From: Chitinophaga sp. CF418
GTDB lineage: Bacteria > Bacteroidota > Bacteroidia > Chitinophagales > Chitinophagaceae
Direction of reading: 5' to 3'
DNA length: 64,000 nucleotides
Assembly: GCF_900142925.1 (NCBI RefSeq)
Contig: NZ_FRCN01000002.1
Location: forward strand, 434,001-498,000
The notes under the pieces are model-generated. The model saw only the letters and a program-made list of their open reading frames with translations. It was not told the DNA's origin and ran no database searches. Position 1 is the first letter of the stretch, and the number at the start of each line of letters is the position of its first letter. The translations under genes and the position numbers were made by a program. This document shows positions 35,394-43,992 of the stretch, one piece after another.

Positions 35394-36704
35394 ATGGAAA
35401 TATTTAAAGTTCAGGCAGCGAGTAGAAATGGAGTATTGCCGAATTCAGCAACATCAGCAAATCATAAATCTCAAATAATGAATAGAATTTTCTCAGACAA
35501 AGAAATTACTGCTTTCAGAGAGGATACTGACGGATGCAGCCAGGTTATTCATCTTAATAATGCAGGAGCAGGATTGATGCCTAATACTGTAACCCACGCA
35601 ATTTTGGAACATATTAAACTGGAATCACAAATCGGTGGATACGAGGCATCGGCTTTACGCACCAATGCTATTCTGCAATTTTATGAACTGGCTGCAACAC
35701 TTATCAACTGCAAACCATCAAACATTGCCTTTACCGCCAGCGCGACTGATTCATATACACGGGCACTTTCATCCATCCCCTTTTTGCAAGGGGATATTAT
35801 TCTTACCGATAACGACGATTTTATTTCAAACCAGATACAGTTCCTATCGTGTAAAAAGCGATTTGGTATCGAAATCGTAAGAATAAAAAATGCACGGGGT
35901 GGAGGTGTTGACTTAGAGGACCTGGAACAAAAATTAATGAAGCTGCAACCTCGATTACTCGCCATTACACATATTCCAACCAACTCAGGGCTTGTTCAAC
36001 CTGTTAATGAGATTGCAGAAATTTATAAACATTACACCCAGAAACATCCTGGTAAAACATGGTATATCCTTGATGCCTGCCAGTCGATAGGACAAATGAA
36101 AGTCGATGTACAGGAATTGCAATGTGATTTCCTGAGTGTAACCGGAAGGAAGTTTTTAAGGGGGCCGCGGGGCACCGGTTTCTTATACATATCTGATAAG
36201 GCACTTGAGCAGGGACTGGAACCGCTTTTCATTGACATGCGTGGTGCAGAATGGATTGAAAAAGATGAATACAAGCAACGGCCGGATGGAATGCGTTATG
36301 AAGACTGGGAATTTGCCTATGCGTTGATACTGGGCACCGCAAAAGCTATTGAGTATTGCTTAGCGATTGGAGAGGATAAAATATGGCAGGAAGTAAAAGG
36401 ACTATCAACCTATATGCGTAATCAGTTAGCTGGCATTAATAAGATCAGCGTACTGGACAGAGGTCCCGAAGTGGGAGGATTAGTAACCTTTACCGTTGAC
36501 GGCTTACAACCAAAAATAATTACCGATGCACTATTACAACGAAAAATAAACGTAGTGCCCAGCTATCGCAATTTTGCTGTTATCGATTTTGATGAAAAGC
36601 AAGTGCAGTGGGCCATTCGTGCATCACCACACTACTATAATACCATTGCAGAAATTGATGTATTCTTAGATGCAATGCGTGAAATTGTTAACTCAGAGTC
36701 CTAG
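35394..36704 (+). CDS. Class V aminotransferase (isopenicillin-N-epimerase/cysteine-desulfurase-like)
   Basis: 436 residues, PLP-dependent fold type I. Landmarks are the phosphate-binding AFTASATDSY, an Asp in ILDACQSIGQ, and the Schiff-base Lys in TGRKFLRGPRGTGF. The group includes isopenicillin-N epimerase-like and selenocysteine-lyase-like enzymes; the substrate is unknown. The Met at 35478 (MNRIFSDKEI) fits the family N-terminus better and may be the real start. It is regulated, by position, by the divergent AsnC protein. Confidence 0.88.
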   Translation: MEIFKVQAASRNGVLPNSATSANHKSQIMNRIFSDKEITAFREDTDGCSQVIHLNNAGAGLMPNTVTHAILEHIKLESQIGGYEASALRTNAILQFYELAATLINCKPSNIAFTASATDSYTRALSSIPFLQGDIILTDNDDFISNQIQFLSCKKRFGIEIVRIKNARGGGVDLEDLEQKLMKLQPRLLAITHIPTNSGLVQPVNEIAEIYKHYTQKHPGKTWYILDACQSIGQMKVDVQELQCDFLSVTGRKFLRGPRGTGFLYISDKALEQGLEPLFIDMRGAEWIEKDEYKQRPDGMRYEDWEFAYALILGTAKAIEYCLAIGEDKIWQEVKGLSTYMRNQLAGINKISVLDRGPEVGGLVTFTVDGLQPKIITDALLQRKINVVPSYRNFAVIDFDEKQVQWAIRASPHYYNTIAEIDVFLDAMREIVNSES

Positions 36705-36735
36705 ATAGAGAATTATTGGACTAGGGAATAAAAGA

Positions 36736-36763
36736 AAAAGGCAACCAGTCTTGGTTGCCTTTT
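36736..36763. terminator. Bidirectional terminator
   Basis: AAAAGGCAACCA / TGGTTGCCTTTT, a 12-bp stem with a GTCT loop, between the convergent aminotransferase and GH97 genes. Confidence 0.9.
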
Positions 36764-36803
36764 ACAGATAAAACTAATTCGATACTATGGTATTTCGTTA
36801 TAA

Positions 36804-38783
36804 TTACTCCTCCGTCAGAATCGCACTCCATCCACCTCCGGGCTGCATATGAATAGACACCTCCTGCCCTTTTACCCACTCCGCATACGAAATCCGATAG
36901 TCCTCCCCGAACCTGTCAGCATTTATCCCATCGGAAAGCATTTTTACTTTATATTTCTTGTTTGGATCCAGGAAGTCTAGATGTAGCATCAGGTCCCGTG
37001 AACTCCAGTTTGTCATAGCGCCTATAAACCACTGATTCCCCTTTTTTCTGGCCACGGCCACATACTCTTTTATCGTCCCTGCCAGTGCAATTGTTGTATC
37101 CCACGTTGTCGGAAAAGTTGCTATATACCCGGTGCAGGCAGTGTCCCGTAAATAATTCGAAGGATTGTCGGCCAGCATTTGCAATGGGCTTTCATAAACG
37201 GTATACATGGCTACCTGATGTGCCCGCGTTCCCTGACTCATTGGGGCATCAAAATTAATGTGGAAATCCCTTTTGGTGGCATTACGCATCGCTCCCGGAG
37301 TGAAGTCCATTGCACCCAGCACCATTCTGGTAAACGGTAGGGTGACTTCATGGGGAGGCGTAGCTTCATCATCGCTCCACTTATAGTTTTCTAAACCTCT
37401 TACACCTTCATAGGACAGAATATTGGGATACCGTCTGTTCAAGCCGGTTGGCTTGTAGGCACCGTGGAGGTCTACCAGCAAATGGTGCCTGGCGGCATTT
37501 GCTGACAGTCGCTCATAGAAATTAACCATATATTGATCAGCGCGCGCCATAAAATCGACCTTAATACCTTTTACTCCCCACTGCGCATAAGTGGACAATA
37601 CATTGTCCATGTCCTTATCCATAGGTTGCCAGAGGGTCCATAAAATGACACCGATATTCTTTGTTCTGCCGTAAGCTACCAATTCGGGAACATTGATCGA
37701 ATCTCTGGGATGGGTAATGTCCCATGTCGATTTTGACCATCCTTCATCCAGGATAATGTATTGCAAACCGAATCTGGACGCAAAGTCGATATAATATTTG
37801 TAAGTCTGGTTGTTGATACCTGAACGGAAATCGACCCCGTAAATGTTATTGTCATTCCACCAATCCCAGGCCGCCTTGCCGGGAAGGATCCAATCGGTAT
37901 TTTTAATGGTATTGGGGGATGCCAGTTGAAACACAAGATTGTTTTCAATTAATGCTTTGTCCTCATTAGCTACCATCACCAAACGCCACGGAAAAGACCG
38001 GGAACCATTCGTCCTGGCGATATAATTTGCGTTCTCTTCTATTTTGGTACCTCTGTCCCTGACCAGGCTTTCTTTAAGTATCACCTTAGGGAAGCCGCTG
38101 GTTATTTTGTTGCCGCCGGTACCGAAGAAGAACAGATTGGAATAATCCAGCAGGTCGGCTTCAGTAAGAAGCATCTTTGTTCCCGAAGCAGAAGATACAT
38201 ATAAAGGAAGGCCGCAGTGCTGCTCTTTTGAAAAAGAGGCTATAGTGCTATCCTTGAATAACAGCTCAAAATGTGACAAGAACTGTTTGTTTTCCTCGAT
38301 GCCCCACAGCACCCGGTTATTATCCGGGAACACGTAGTCAACAATTTCGTTTTTTACGTTTATTGAATCTTTGAATTGAGTTTGCCACCTGTACGCAACA
38401 CCATTATCATAAGCCCTGAAAATAATGGCATTGCCGCTTTTGAAGTTTATTCTCAGTTCATTATAAATATCTCTGATTGCCTTTTGTCTTATAGCAACTG
38501 TCGGGTAGATAACATCGTTTTTAGTAACCTTTTCAACAGACTTTATTTGTTCATTAAAGCCAATGTATGGTTTATTTTCAATGCCCAGGCCCGCTACAGC
38601 GTGGCTCAGCAAGGTTTCATTCCCTTTAATGAGCTTCCAGGACAAGCTGTCTTTTGTATTAACTTCAACAGTTAAGTTATTGCCCGGCGATTTAAGCAGA
38701 ATGGAGGACTGCGAGAATGCATTAATAGAGAACAAACAGCATGCCCATACAAGCCATCCCTTTGCAGGTTTATTTTGAATCAT
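36804..38783 (-). CDS. Glycoside hydrolase family 97 (probable retaining alpha-galactosidase type)
   Basis: 659 residues with a signal peptide (WLVWACCLFSINAFSQ). An N-terminal beta-supersandwich is followed by a TIM barrel and a C-terminal beta domain, the layout of GH97/SusB. The barrel segment WGVKGIKVDFMARADQ has an Asp at the position used as nucleophile by the retaining GH97 subgroup, whereas inverting SusB uses Glu at other sites. GH97 members cleave alpha-glucosides or alpha-galactosides in the periplasm. It is not beside a susC/D pair here and looks monocistronic. Confidence 0.88.
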   Translation of the reverse strand: MIQNKPAKGWLVWACCLFSINAFSQSSILLKSPGNNLTVEVNTKDSLSWKLIKGNETLLSHAVAGLGIENKPYIGFNEQIKSVEKVTKNDVIYPTVAIRQKAIRDIYNELRINFKSGNAIIFRAYDNGVAYRWQTQFKDSINVKNEIVDYVFPDNNRVLWGIEENKQFLSHFELLFKDSTIASFSKEQHCGLPLYVSSASGTKMLLTEADLLDYSNLFFFGTGGNKITSGFPKVILKESLVRDRGTKIEENANYIARTNGSRSFPWRLVMVANEDKALIENNLVFQLASPNTIKNTDWILPGKAAWDWWNDNNIYGVDFRSGINNQTYKYYIDFASRFGLQYIILDEGWSKSTWDITHPRDSINVPELVAYGRTKNIGVILWTLWQPMDKDMDNVLSTYAQWGVKGIKVDFMARADQYMVNFYERLSANAARHHLLVDLHGAYKPTGLNRRYPNILSYEGVRGLENYKWSDDEATPPHEVTLPFTRMVLGAMDFTPGAMRNATKRDFHINFDAPMSQGTRAHQVAMYTVYESPLQMLADNPSNYLRDTACTGYIATFPTTWDTTIALAGTIKEYVAVARKKGNQWFIGAMTNWSSRDLMLHLDFLDPNKKYKVKMLSDGINADRFGEDYRISYAEWVKGQEVSIHMQPGGGWSAILTEE

Positions 38784-39023
38784 TCTAAATAGTTCGGTTT
38801 AAAGATATTATAGTAATTCTTTTAGTATAAAAATAGTATCCATTCTTGCTATTATTTATGCGCATATTAACCTATGAAAAGCAAAAATTAACTCACTAAC
38901 GGTGTTATCAGTAAAAGGAGTCAATATCTGAATATGTTTAGTTAAATAAGATGAAAAGTTGACCACTGATAGACGCTATCTTGGTATTGAACGAAACCAT
39001 ACTAATCATTAACCCAACTCAAA

Positions 39024-40427
39024 ATGACTAAATTTATCCTATGCCTGGCTGTAGCTGCCAGTACAATTTTTTATTCCTGCAATAAAAAGGAATTTTCCGA
39101 ACCTCCTGGTAAAGCGCTTGTTGCCAAATCACCTGGTGCACTTGCTGTTGCCAAGAAGGTTTATATTCCTAAAGTTATTTGGAACATTCCGAATAATAAT
39201 GACTACAATAATGATGCAAGCCTTTACAGCAATACACGAAGAGCTGAGTCAGATGATTTTGTAGCTTTCTGGGCAAAAGACTTTGGCGCTACTCCTGCGA
39301 CCAACACAGATCCTAATAAGAGATTTGATATAACCCGGATCCTTACAGAGTGTGGAAGATTCTTTCAATATTATAGAGACACATTAAAGTTTGTTGAAAA
39401 AGGAAGGTCTGTTTCTGATACGCTAAAGGCGCTGATTTATGTAACCAACTCCACTGACGGTACGGCTTATGGTGGTGGTGCAGAGAATAAGGTAGGTATC
39501 CTCTGGGTTACTCCTCCCCGTATTAATACAGAACCTTTCGGTGCTGTAGCTCATGAACTGGGGCACGTTTTCCAGTATTATGTGCATGCAGATGGTGCCT
39601 GGGGATATACTTCGTCTCCACAAGGAAGTAATGGTCAAACGATATTTGAAATGACTTCCCAATATATGCTTTGGCAGGTATACCCTACCTGGATGACTTT
39701 TGAGAATTACCATTTGCAGTCATTTATGCAGTATACCAACTATGCTTTTCTGCATGAGATCAACCAATATCACTCCCCTTATGTATTAGAGTATTGGTCT
39801 AATAAACGGGGAAAGGATTTTGTTGCAAAACTTTGGAAAGGTGCTACGCGTGGAGAAGATCCGGTTATGACGTATAAAAGGATCACTCAGACCGATCAGA
39901 AGACGTTCAATGATGAGATGTTCGACGCTTACAGGAAATTTGTTACCTGGGATATGCCGAGAATAGAAACTGTAGCAAAGCAGTATGCTAACAAGCATAC
40001 ATCCAAATTGAATGCCTCTACTGATGGATGGTATAGGATCAGCCCGGATGTATGTCCTCAGAACTATGGCTACAATGCTATCAGGTTGGATGTACCAACG
40101 GCAGGTACCAATGTCAGATTGCAGTTCAGAGGCATTGCCGGTGCGTCTGGATTCCGGAGTATAAAAGTTGATAAGGCTGGCTGGAGATACGGCTTTTTGG
40201 CTGTGAAAACAGATGGTTCGCGTGTGTACGGTGATACTTACAGCAGTTCAACCGGAGATCTGAATTTTGCTGTACCCGCCAATACTGCTTTTCTTTGGTT
40301 GGTAGTTAGTGGTGCACCGACTGAACACTGGGAACATTTAAATGACAATAGCGACACCAACGATGAACAATGGCCGTATGAAATCAAGCTGGAGGGAACA
40401 ACTATTAATAAAGCGTTTATAAAATGA
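39024..40427 (+). CDS. Secreted lipoprotein with HELGH zinc motif (DUF6055-like)
   Basis: 467 residues. The lipobox ends FYSC (Cys19). A putative metallopeptidase domain follows with VAHELGHVFQYY (HExxH near residue 178) and downstream Glu in FEMTSQYM. The C-terminal about 130 residues form a beta-rich module (YNAIRLDVPTAGTNVRLQFRG). It resembles DUF6055 proteins of Bacteroidota, which are predicted surface metallopeptidases of unknown substrate. No linked SusC/D pair is present. The 240-nt gap before it (38784-39023) holds no gene. Confidence 0.75.
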   Translation: MTKFILCLAVAASTIFYSCNKKEFSEPPGKALVAKSPGALAVAKKVYIPKVIWNIPNNNDYNNDASLYSNTRRAESDDFVAFWAKDFGATPATNTDPNKRFDITRILTECGRFFQYYRDTLKFVEKGRSVSDTLKALIYVTNSTDGTAYGGGAENKVGILWVTPPRINTEPFGAVAHELGHVFQYYVHADGAWGYTSSPQGSNGQTIFEMTSQYMLWQVYPTWMTFENYHLQSFMQYTNYAFLHEINQYHSPYVLEYWSNKRGKDFVAKLWKGATRGEDPVMTYKRITQTDQKTFNDEMFDAYRKFVTWDMPRIETVAKQYANKHTSKLNASTDGWYRISPDVCPQNYGYNAIRLDVPTAGTNVRLQFRGIAGASGFRSIKVDKAGWRYGFLAVKTDGSRVYGDTYSSSTGDLNFAVPANTAFLWLVVSGAPTEHWEHLNDNSDTNDEQWPYEIKLEGTTINKAFIK

Positions 40428-40469
40428 TCTGAGTTTTCAAAATTGGTTTGAAATCTGAGAACCATGGGA

Positions 40470-40505
40470 ACGGAAAAGGCTTGCAGCAATGCAGGCCTTT
40501 TTCCG
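40470..40505. terminator. Terminator hairpin
   Basis: ACGGAAAAGGC / GCCTTTTTCCGT arms around a GCAGCAATGC-type inner loop, between the convergent HELGH and DoxX genes. Confidence 0.8.
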
Positions 40506-40520
40506 TTTACTACTATTACC

Positions 40521-40916
40521 TTAATGCTCACTCACCTTTGCATACGTTGCCGGATACAACTTCCTGAACATCAAATAAGTCACTGTTATCATTACAAACG
40601 CCACCACGGCATCAGTTGCCGCCGCCGGATTGAGCACACTTAGCTTCGAGAAAAACGCAAAAATGATATCAAAGAAAATGCCTGCAAACACCCACTCTTT
40701 TAATCTAAGCAGTCTGTTCGGAGTTAAAAGAACGATTATGCCTGAAAGCTTGGCTACTCCCAGAATATAGATGAAATGCGGAGGATAACCCAGTTGTACT
40801 GTTATATCCCATACAATTGGATTTTTTGTCAGTTCAAAAAAGCCGCTTGCTCCAAACCATAATGAGATTAATATAGCGCCTGTCCAATAAATTGCTTTTG
40901 TTGTTTTTGTGTTCAT
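40521..40916 (-). CDS. DoxX-like membrane protein
   Basis: 131 residues from the Met at 40916; a longer frame to 41024 has an N-terminus that does not look coding. Four membrane helices are predicted, with the DoxX-family signature IYWTGAILISLWFGASGFFEL, then YILGVAKLSGIIVLL. Small DoxX proteins take part in respiratory or redox membrane complexes; its specific role is unknown. It is divergent from the SDR gene and close to its operators. Confidence 0.8.
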   Translation of the reverse strand: MNTKTTKAIYWTGAILISLWFGASGFFELTKNPIVWDITVQLGYPPHFIYILGVAKLSGIIVLLTPNRLLRLKEWVFAGIFFDIIFAFFSKLSVLNPAAATDAVVAFVMITVTYLMFRKLYPATYAKVSEH

Positions 40917-41091
40917 GATCTTTGGTTTTAGTTGTTTTGTTTTGTGATACAAAGATGTCTCAAAACCAACGGCAACGGGAGTCGTATCTCCGGAAGCAGA
41001 CAAAATAGGGGGCCAGCCAGCCAATTGCCGGCGCCATTTCTACCATGCCATCTTAATCTAGATTAAGATTTTCCTTTGCAGGGAGATTCTA

Positions 41092-41142
41092 TTTGGAATG
41101 AACGTTCCATATGTTGTACTTTTGTATCGGAATGAACGTTCC
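41092..41142 (+). promoter_or_regulatory. SDR promoter with two identical TetR-type operators
   Basis: -33 TTTG (41092-41095), a 21-nt spacer and -7 TACTTTTG (41117-41124). Two identical 14-mers GGAATGAACGTTCC lie at 41095-41108 (in the spacer) and 41129-41142 (over the expected start site). Each has GAACGTTC at its core. A related copy sits in front of the tetR gene. Confidence 0.75.
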
Positions 41143-41170
41143 GATAACTATCACACAAACTATTTTAAAC

Positions 41171-41920
41171 ATGAAAAAGTTACAAAATAAAACAGCCCTC
41201 ATTACAGGCGGAAATAGCGGTATCGGCTTTGCCACTGCAAAAGAATTTATTCAACAGGGCGCTAAAGTGATCATCACCGGCCGTAATGCTGCCGCCCTGG
41301 AGGAAGCAAAACAGTCACTGGGAGAGAATGCATTTACATTGCTTTCCGACGCTTCCAATATGGAAGATGTGTTTAAACTGCAGCAGCAGGTAAAGACTAT
41401 TTTTCCAAGTTTGGATGTACTGTTTATCAATGCAGGTATCGCCAAGCTGGCGCCTTTTGAAACGATGACAGAAGCACAATACGACGAGACATTTAACATC
41501 AATGTAAAGAGTGCTTACTTCACTATTCAACAGTTGCTGCCGTTGTTCAATGACGGAGGTTCTATTGTCCTTAATACGTCCATCAACAGCCATATAGGTA
41601 TGGCTAATACTACACTGTATGCGGCCAGTAAGGGGGCATTAATAACCCTTGCACGTACGCTGTCGACCGAGCTATTGTCGCGTAAGATAAGAGTGAATGC
41701 TATTAGCCCTGGCCCTGTCAGAACGCCTCTTTATGATAAATTTGGTTTTGAGAAAGAACAGGCAGATGCTGTTCAGGCAAGTATAATAGGACAGGTACCA
41801 ATGGGTAGGTTTGGTACGCCTGAAGAAATTGCCCGCATAGTTACCTTCTTTGCTTCTGAAGACAGCAGCTTTGTAATAGGTGCAGAGCTGATCGCTGACG
41901 GTGGAATGATCACATTATAG
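41171..41920 (+). CDS. Short-chain dehydrogenase/reductase (SDR)
   Basis: 249 residues from ATG 41171; a 20-codon upstream extension crosses the operator and promoter and is rejected. Classical SDR: cofactor loop TGGNSGIG with a downstream GRN suggesting NADP(H), NAG in FINAGIA, catalytic Ser in LNTSINSH, and YAASK for Tyr/Lys. It ends IADGGMITL. The substrate is unknown. The TetR gene downstream and matching operators show it is the regulated target. Confidence 0.93.
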   Translation: MKKLQNKTALITGGNSGIGFATAKEFIQQGAKVIITGRNAAALEEAKQSLGENAFTLLSDASNMEDVFKLQQQVKTIFPSLDVLFINAGIAKLAPFETMTEAQYDETFNINVKSAYFTIQQLLPLFNDGGSIVLNTSINSHIGMANTTLYAASKGALITLARTLSTELLSRKIRVNAISPGPVRTPLYDKFGFEKEQADAVQASIIGQVPMGRFGTPEEIARIVTFFASEDSSFVIGAELIADGGMITL

Positions 41921-42043
41921 TTGCATAATATGGAGAATGCGGGCTCTAACCTGCATTCTCTATATTACACTGTTATAATGGTTTGCTTGATATAGTACGC
42001 CATATGGGCGCATGTCGCAAGTGCGCTTTGTAGAAATTAGCGG

Positions 42044-42064
42044 TAACTTTGGAACGATAATTCC
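42044..42064 (+). promoter_or_regulatory. tetR promoter element with operator copy
   Basis: -7 box TAACTTTG (42044-42051) is abutted by GGAACGATAATTCC (42051-42064). This matches the reverse complement of the SDR operators at 12 of 14 positions and is placed to autoregulate tetR. Confidence 0.65.
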
Positions 42065-42075
42065 AATTATACAAG

Positions 42076-42660
42076 ATGCCGAAAGCAAAAAAATTTGATG
42101 AATTAGAGGTGCTGAAAAAGGCCGAGGAGGTATTCAATAAAAAAGGATATAACGGCACTTCCATGGATGATCTGGTTCAAGCAACGGGATTAAGTCGCAG
42201 CAGTATTTACGATACATTTGGCGATAAACATGGTTTATTCCTGAAAGCCCTTGGAAATTACCAGGATTCCCAGAACTCGGCAATGGAAGGCCTATTGGCT
42301 AAAACTGACAGTTACAAGAAAAAGATCCGTACCATATTTGATTATATGATAAACGATATTGTAACAGACAAGTCGCGGAAAGGCTGTATGATGGTAAATG
42401 CAAATATGGAACTGAACTACGTGGATAAAGAAGTGGCACAAATGGCCTTAACCACCATGGAGAATATGGAGCAGCAGTTCTATACGTGGATAAAAGAAGG
42501 GCAGGCTACAGGTGAAATCTCAAAGAAGTTTCCCGCCAAGGGCTTGGCCAGGAACCTGTATAACAATATCATGGGGCTCCGTGTAACCGGACGCAACCGT
42601 CCTGATTATGATACCCTCCGTGAAATAACAAAAATTAGCTTGTCTCTACTCGACCAATAA
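42076..42660 (+). CDS. TetR/AcrR-family transcriptional regulator
   Basis: 194 residues. The N-terminal HTH is KAEEVFNKKGYNGTSMDDLV to GLSRSSIYDTFGDKHGLF, about residues 10-50. An all-helical ligand domain follows, with the GCMMVNANMEL segment of the YcdC/TetR_C_13-like group. It is likely an NADPH-, aldehyde- or electrophile-responsive repressor of the SDR gene, based only on neighbour and operators. Confidence 0.92.
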   Translation: MPKAKKFDELEVLKKAEEVFNKKGYNGTSMDDLVQATGLSRSSIYDTFGDKHGLFLKALGNYQDSQNSAMEGLLAKTDSYKKKIRTIFDYMINDIVTDKSRKGCMMVNANMELNYVDKEVAQMALTTMENMEQQFYTWIKEGQATGEISKKFPAKGLARNLYNNIMGLRVTGRNRPDYDTLREITKISLSLLDQ

Positions 42661-42717
42661 TATCTTTCCCAATAGATTTTCCGCACCGGGAACATCGTAT
42701 CATGTTCCGGGTAAGTT

Positions 42718-42851
42718 GCATACAACTAGCATACAACTAGCATCTTCCTCCGTCATTCCTCCGTTCTTCTTCCGTTCTTCCTCCGTTTTAAACGGAAGAA
42801 AGACGGAGGAAAATCCTGGTCATATGCTAGTCACATGCGGGTCAAATGGAG
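42718..42851. repeat. Intergenic element of 11-bp-phased tandem units, partly palindromic
   Basis: 134 bp built from consecutive 11-bp units. GCATACAACTA occurs twice (42718-42739). Four units of TCTTCCTCCGT type lie at 42743-42786. Two inverted units, ACGGAAGAAAG and ACGGAGGAAAA, lie at 42792-42813. Three GTCAnATG-type units lie at 42819-42851. The right side is partly the inverse of the left (CTAGCAT against ATGCTAG), so RNA from either strand can form a long hairpin. It follows tetR; the remaining sequence to 43038 has no gene. An additional hairpin (GGAACAT/ATGTTCC) lies at 42689-42708. Confidence 0.8.
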
Positions 42852-42985
42852 AGGCTGCCGCTACCATAGCATCCACGAAAGGGTTTTATAACGGGATTTA
42901 AGGGTAACTGCTATCTCTATTGGTGAGGACTATGGGGTGCGCAATTACGCTATGGAAAAGTGGGGCTATCATACGGTACTAATAA

Positions 42986-43016
42986 AAACCGCCTCATGCA
43001 TTAATGAGACGGTTTC
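42986..43016 (-). terminator. Terminator of the 43-46 kb secreted-protein operon
   Basis: AAACCG-CTCAT / ATGAG-CGGTTT stem with a small internal mismatch, with TTTTTATT on the minus-strand side. Confidence 0.75.
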
Positions 43017-43038
43017 TATCAATATGCTGAATGTATCT

Positions 43039-43989
43039 TTACTTTTTTACCGGAATGCCTGATTCGTCAATGCTGCCAAATTTATAAATAGGCTGATGAT
43101 AATAAACCTCCAGGGCGGCTATTTCTTCCTGACTTAACAGACGAACGGTGGATTTCAAATCTTGTGGCGTATAAGGATACCCCCTGCTGTAATCACGGAT
43201 CTGTTTTATTTCGTAGAAGTGAGTATTGTTGTTGTCTCCGGTCTCTAACGCTTTATTGCTGTAGAAGATGATCTCAATGTAATCGTAGGGAAACTTACTG
43301 GAGACTTTAACAAGGATATTTCCCGGGCCACCATGAGTAATAAGACGACCACGGTTTACCATGTAAATAGTAGTATCCCCATTTTTGATGAAATTATAAA
43401 TTTCCCCAACCGGATATTGCGCCAATCGCATTTGTGGGATCATATCGCTATCAAACTTGAACCAGGAACCATTGATAGGATGTTGGTAAAAATTACCACT
43501 CATGTTTTTATAGATCTTCTTCTTTTCGTCATAGTAGACCAGGAAGCGGTCATCATTTGGGAAATAAGAATTATAGTTGTCATATTTGGATGAGTACAGC
43601 GTATCTCTGCTCTTGCTGTTCACAGACTGTACGTCATATTTTACGGCAAAGCGGTTTTCTCCTTTTGTTACCAGGTAATAATTAGGCCGGGGATTGTCTG
43701 CCGGCCATCGGCTTACACGCATTATTAACTCAGGAGAGTCATAGATTGCCGGGTTCTCAAAAAGGATCCAGGCTGGATCTTTATAGAGGATCTCCTGCCC
43801 AATTTTTTTATGTATTTTATCCGCTTCCTTAATAGCTGGATTGTAATCTACCCTATATCGAAGGATATCTGCACTTACGCGAGTCACAATATAGCGACGA
43901 ACGTTGTCAGGAATTTCATCAGCAGTATGCTGCCCATGTAGGTTGCCAGCTATAAGTATACCAATCAGCGCGGTTAAGAGTTGTTTCAT
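43039..43989 (-). CDS. Exported protein of unknown function
   Basis: 316 residues with a signal peptide (LLTALIGILIAGNLHG). The mature protein is rich in aromatic residues, Lys and Asp, with beta-strand character and no motif I recognise. It starts 3 nt after the stop of the HEMMH protein, so the two are an operon and may be partners. Confidence 0.65.
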   Translation of the reverse strand: MKQLLTALIGILIAGNLHGQHTADEIPDNVRRYIVTRVSADILRYRVDYNPAIKEADKIHKKIGQEILYKDPAWILFENPAIYDSPELIMRVSRWPADNPRPNYYLVTKGENRFAVKYDVQSVNSKSRDTLYSSKYDNYNSYFPNDDRFLVYYDEKKKIYKNMSGNFYQHPINGSWFKFDSDMIPQMRLAQYPVGEIYNFIKNGDTTIYMVNRGRLITHGGPGNILVKVSSKFPYDYIEIIFYSNKALETGDNNNTHFYEIKQIRDYSRGYPYTPQDLKSTVRLLSQEEIAALEVYYHQPIYKFGSIDESGIPVKK

Positions 43990-43992
43990 TTT

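Noticed and set aside
41111..41170. Longer N-terminus for the SDR protein
   Set aside because: It would be read from the promoter and operator sequence; the NAD-binding fold starts normally from the Met at 41171.
42718..42851. CRISPR array
   Set aside because: Units are 11 bp and contiguous without spacers, and no cas genes are in the window.
42716..42901. 61-codon plus-strand frame over the 11-bp repeat element
   Set aside because: It is a by-product of the repeats; the 11-bp period is out of frame and the product is Ser-rich with no signal.
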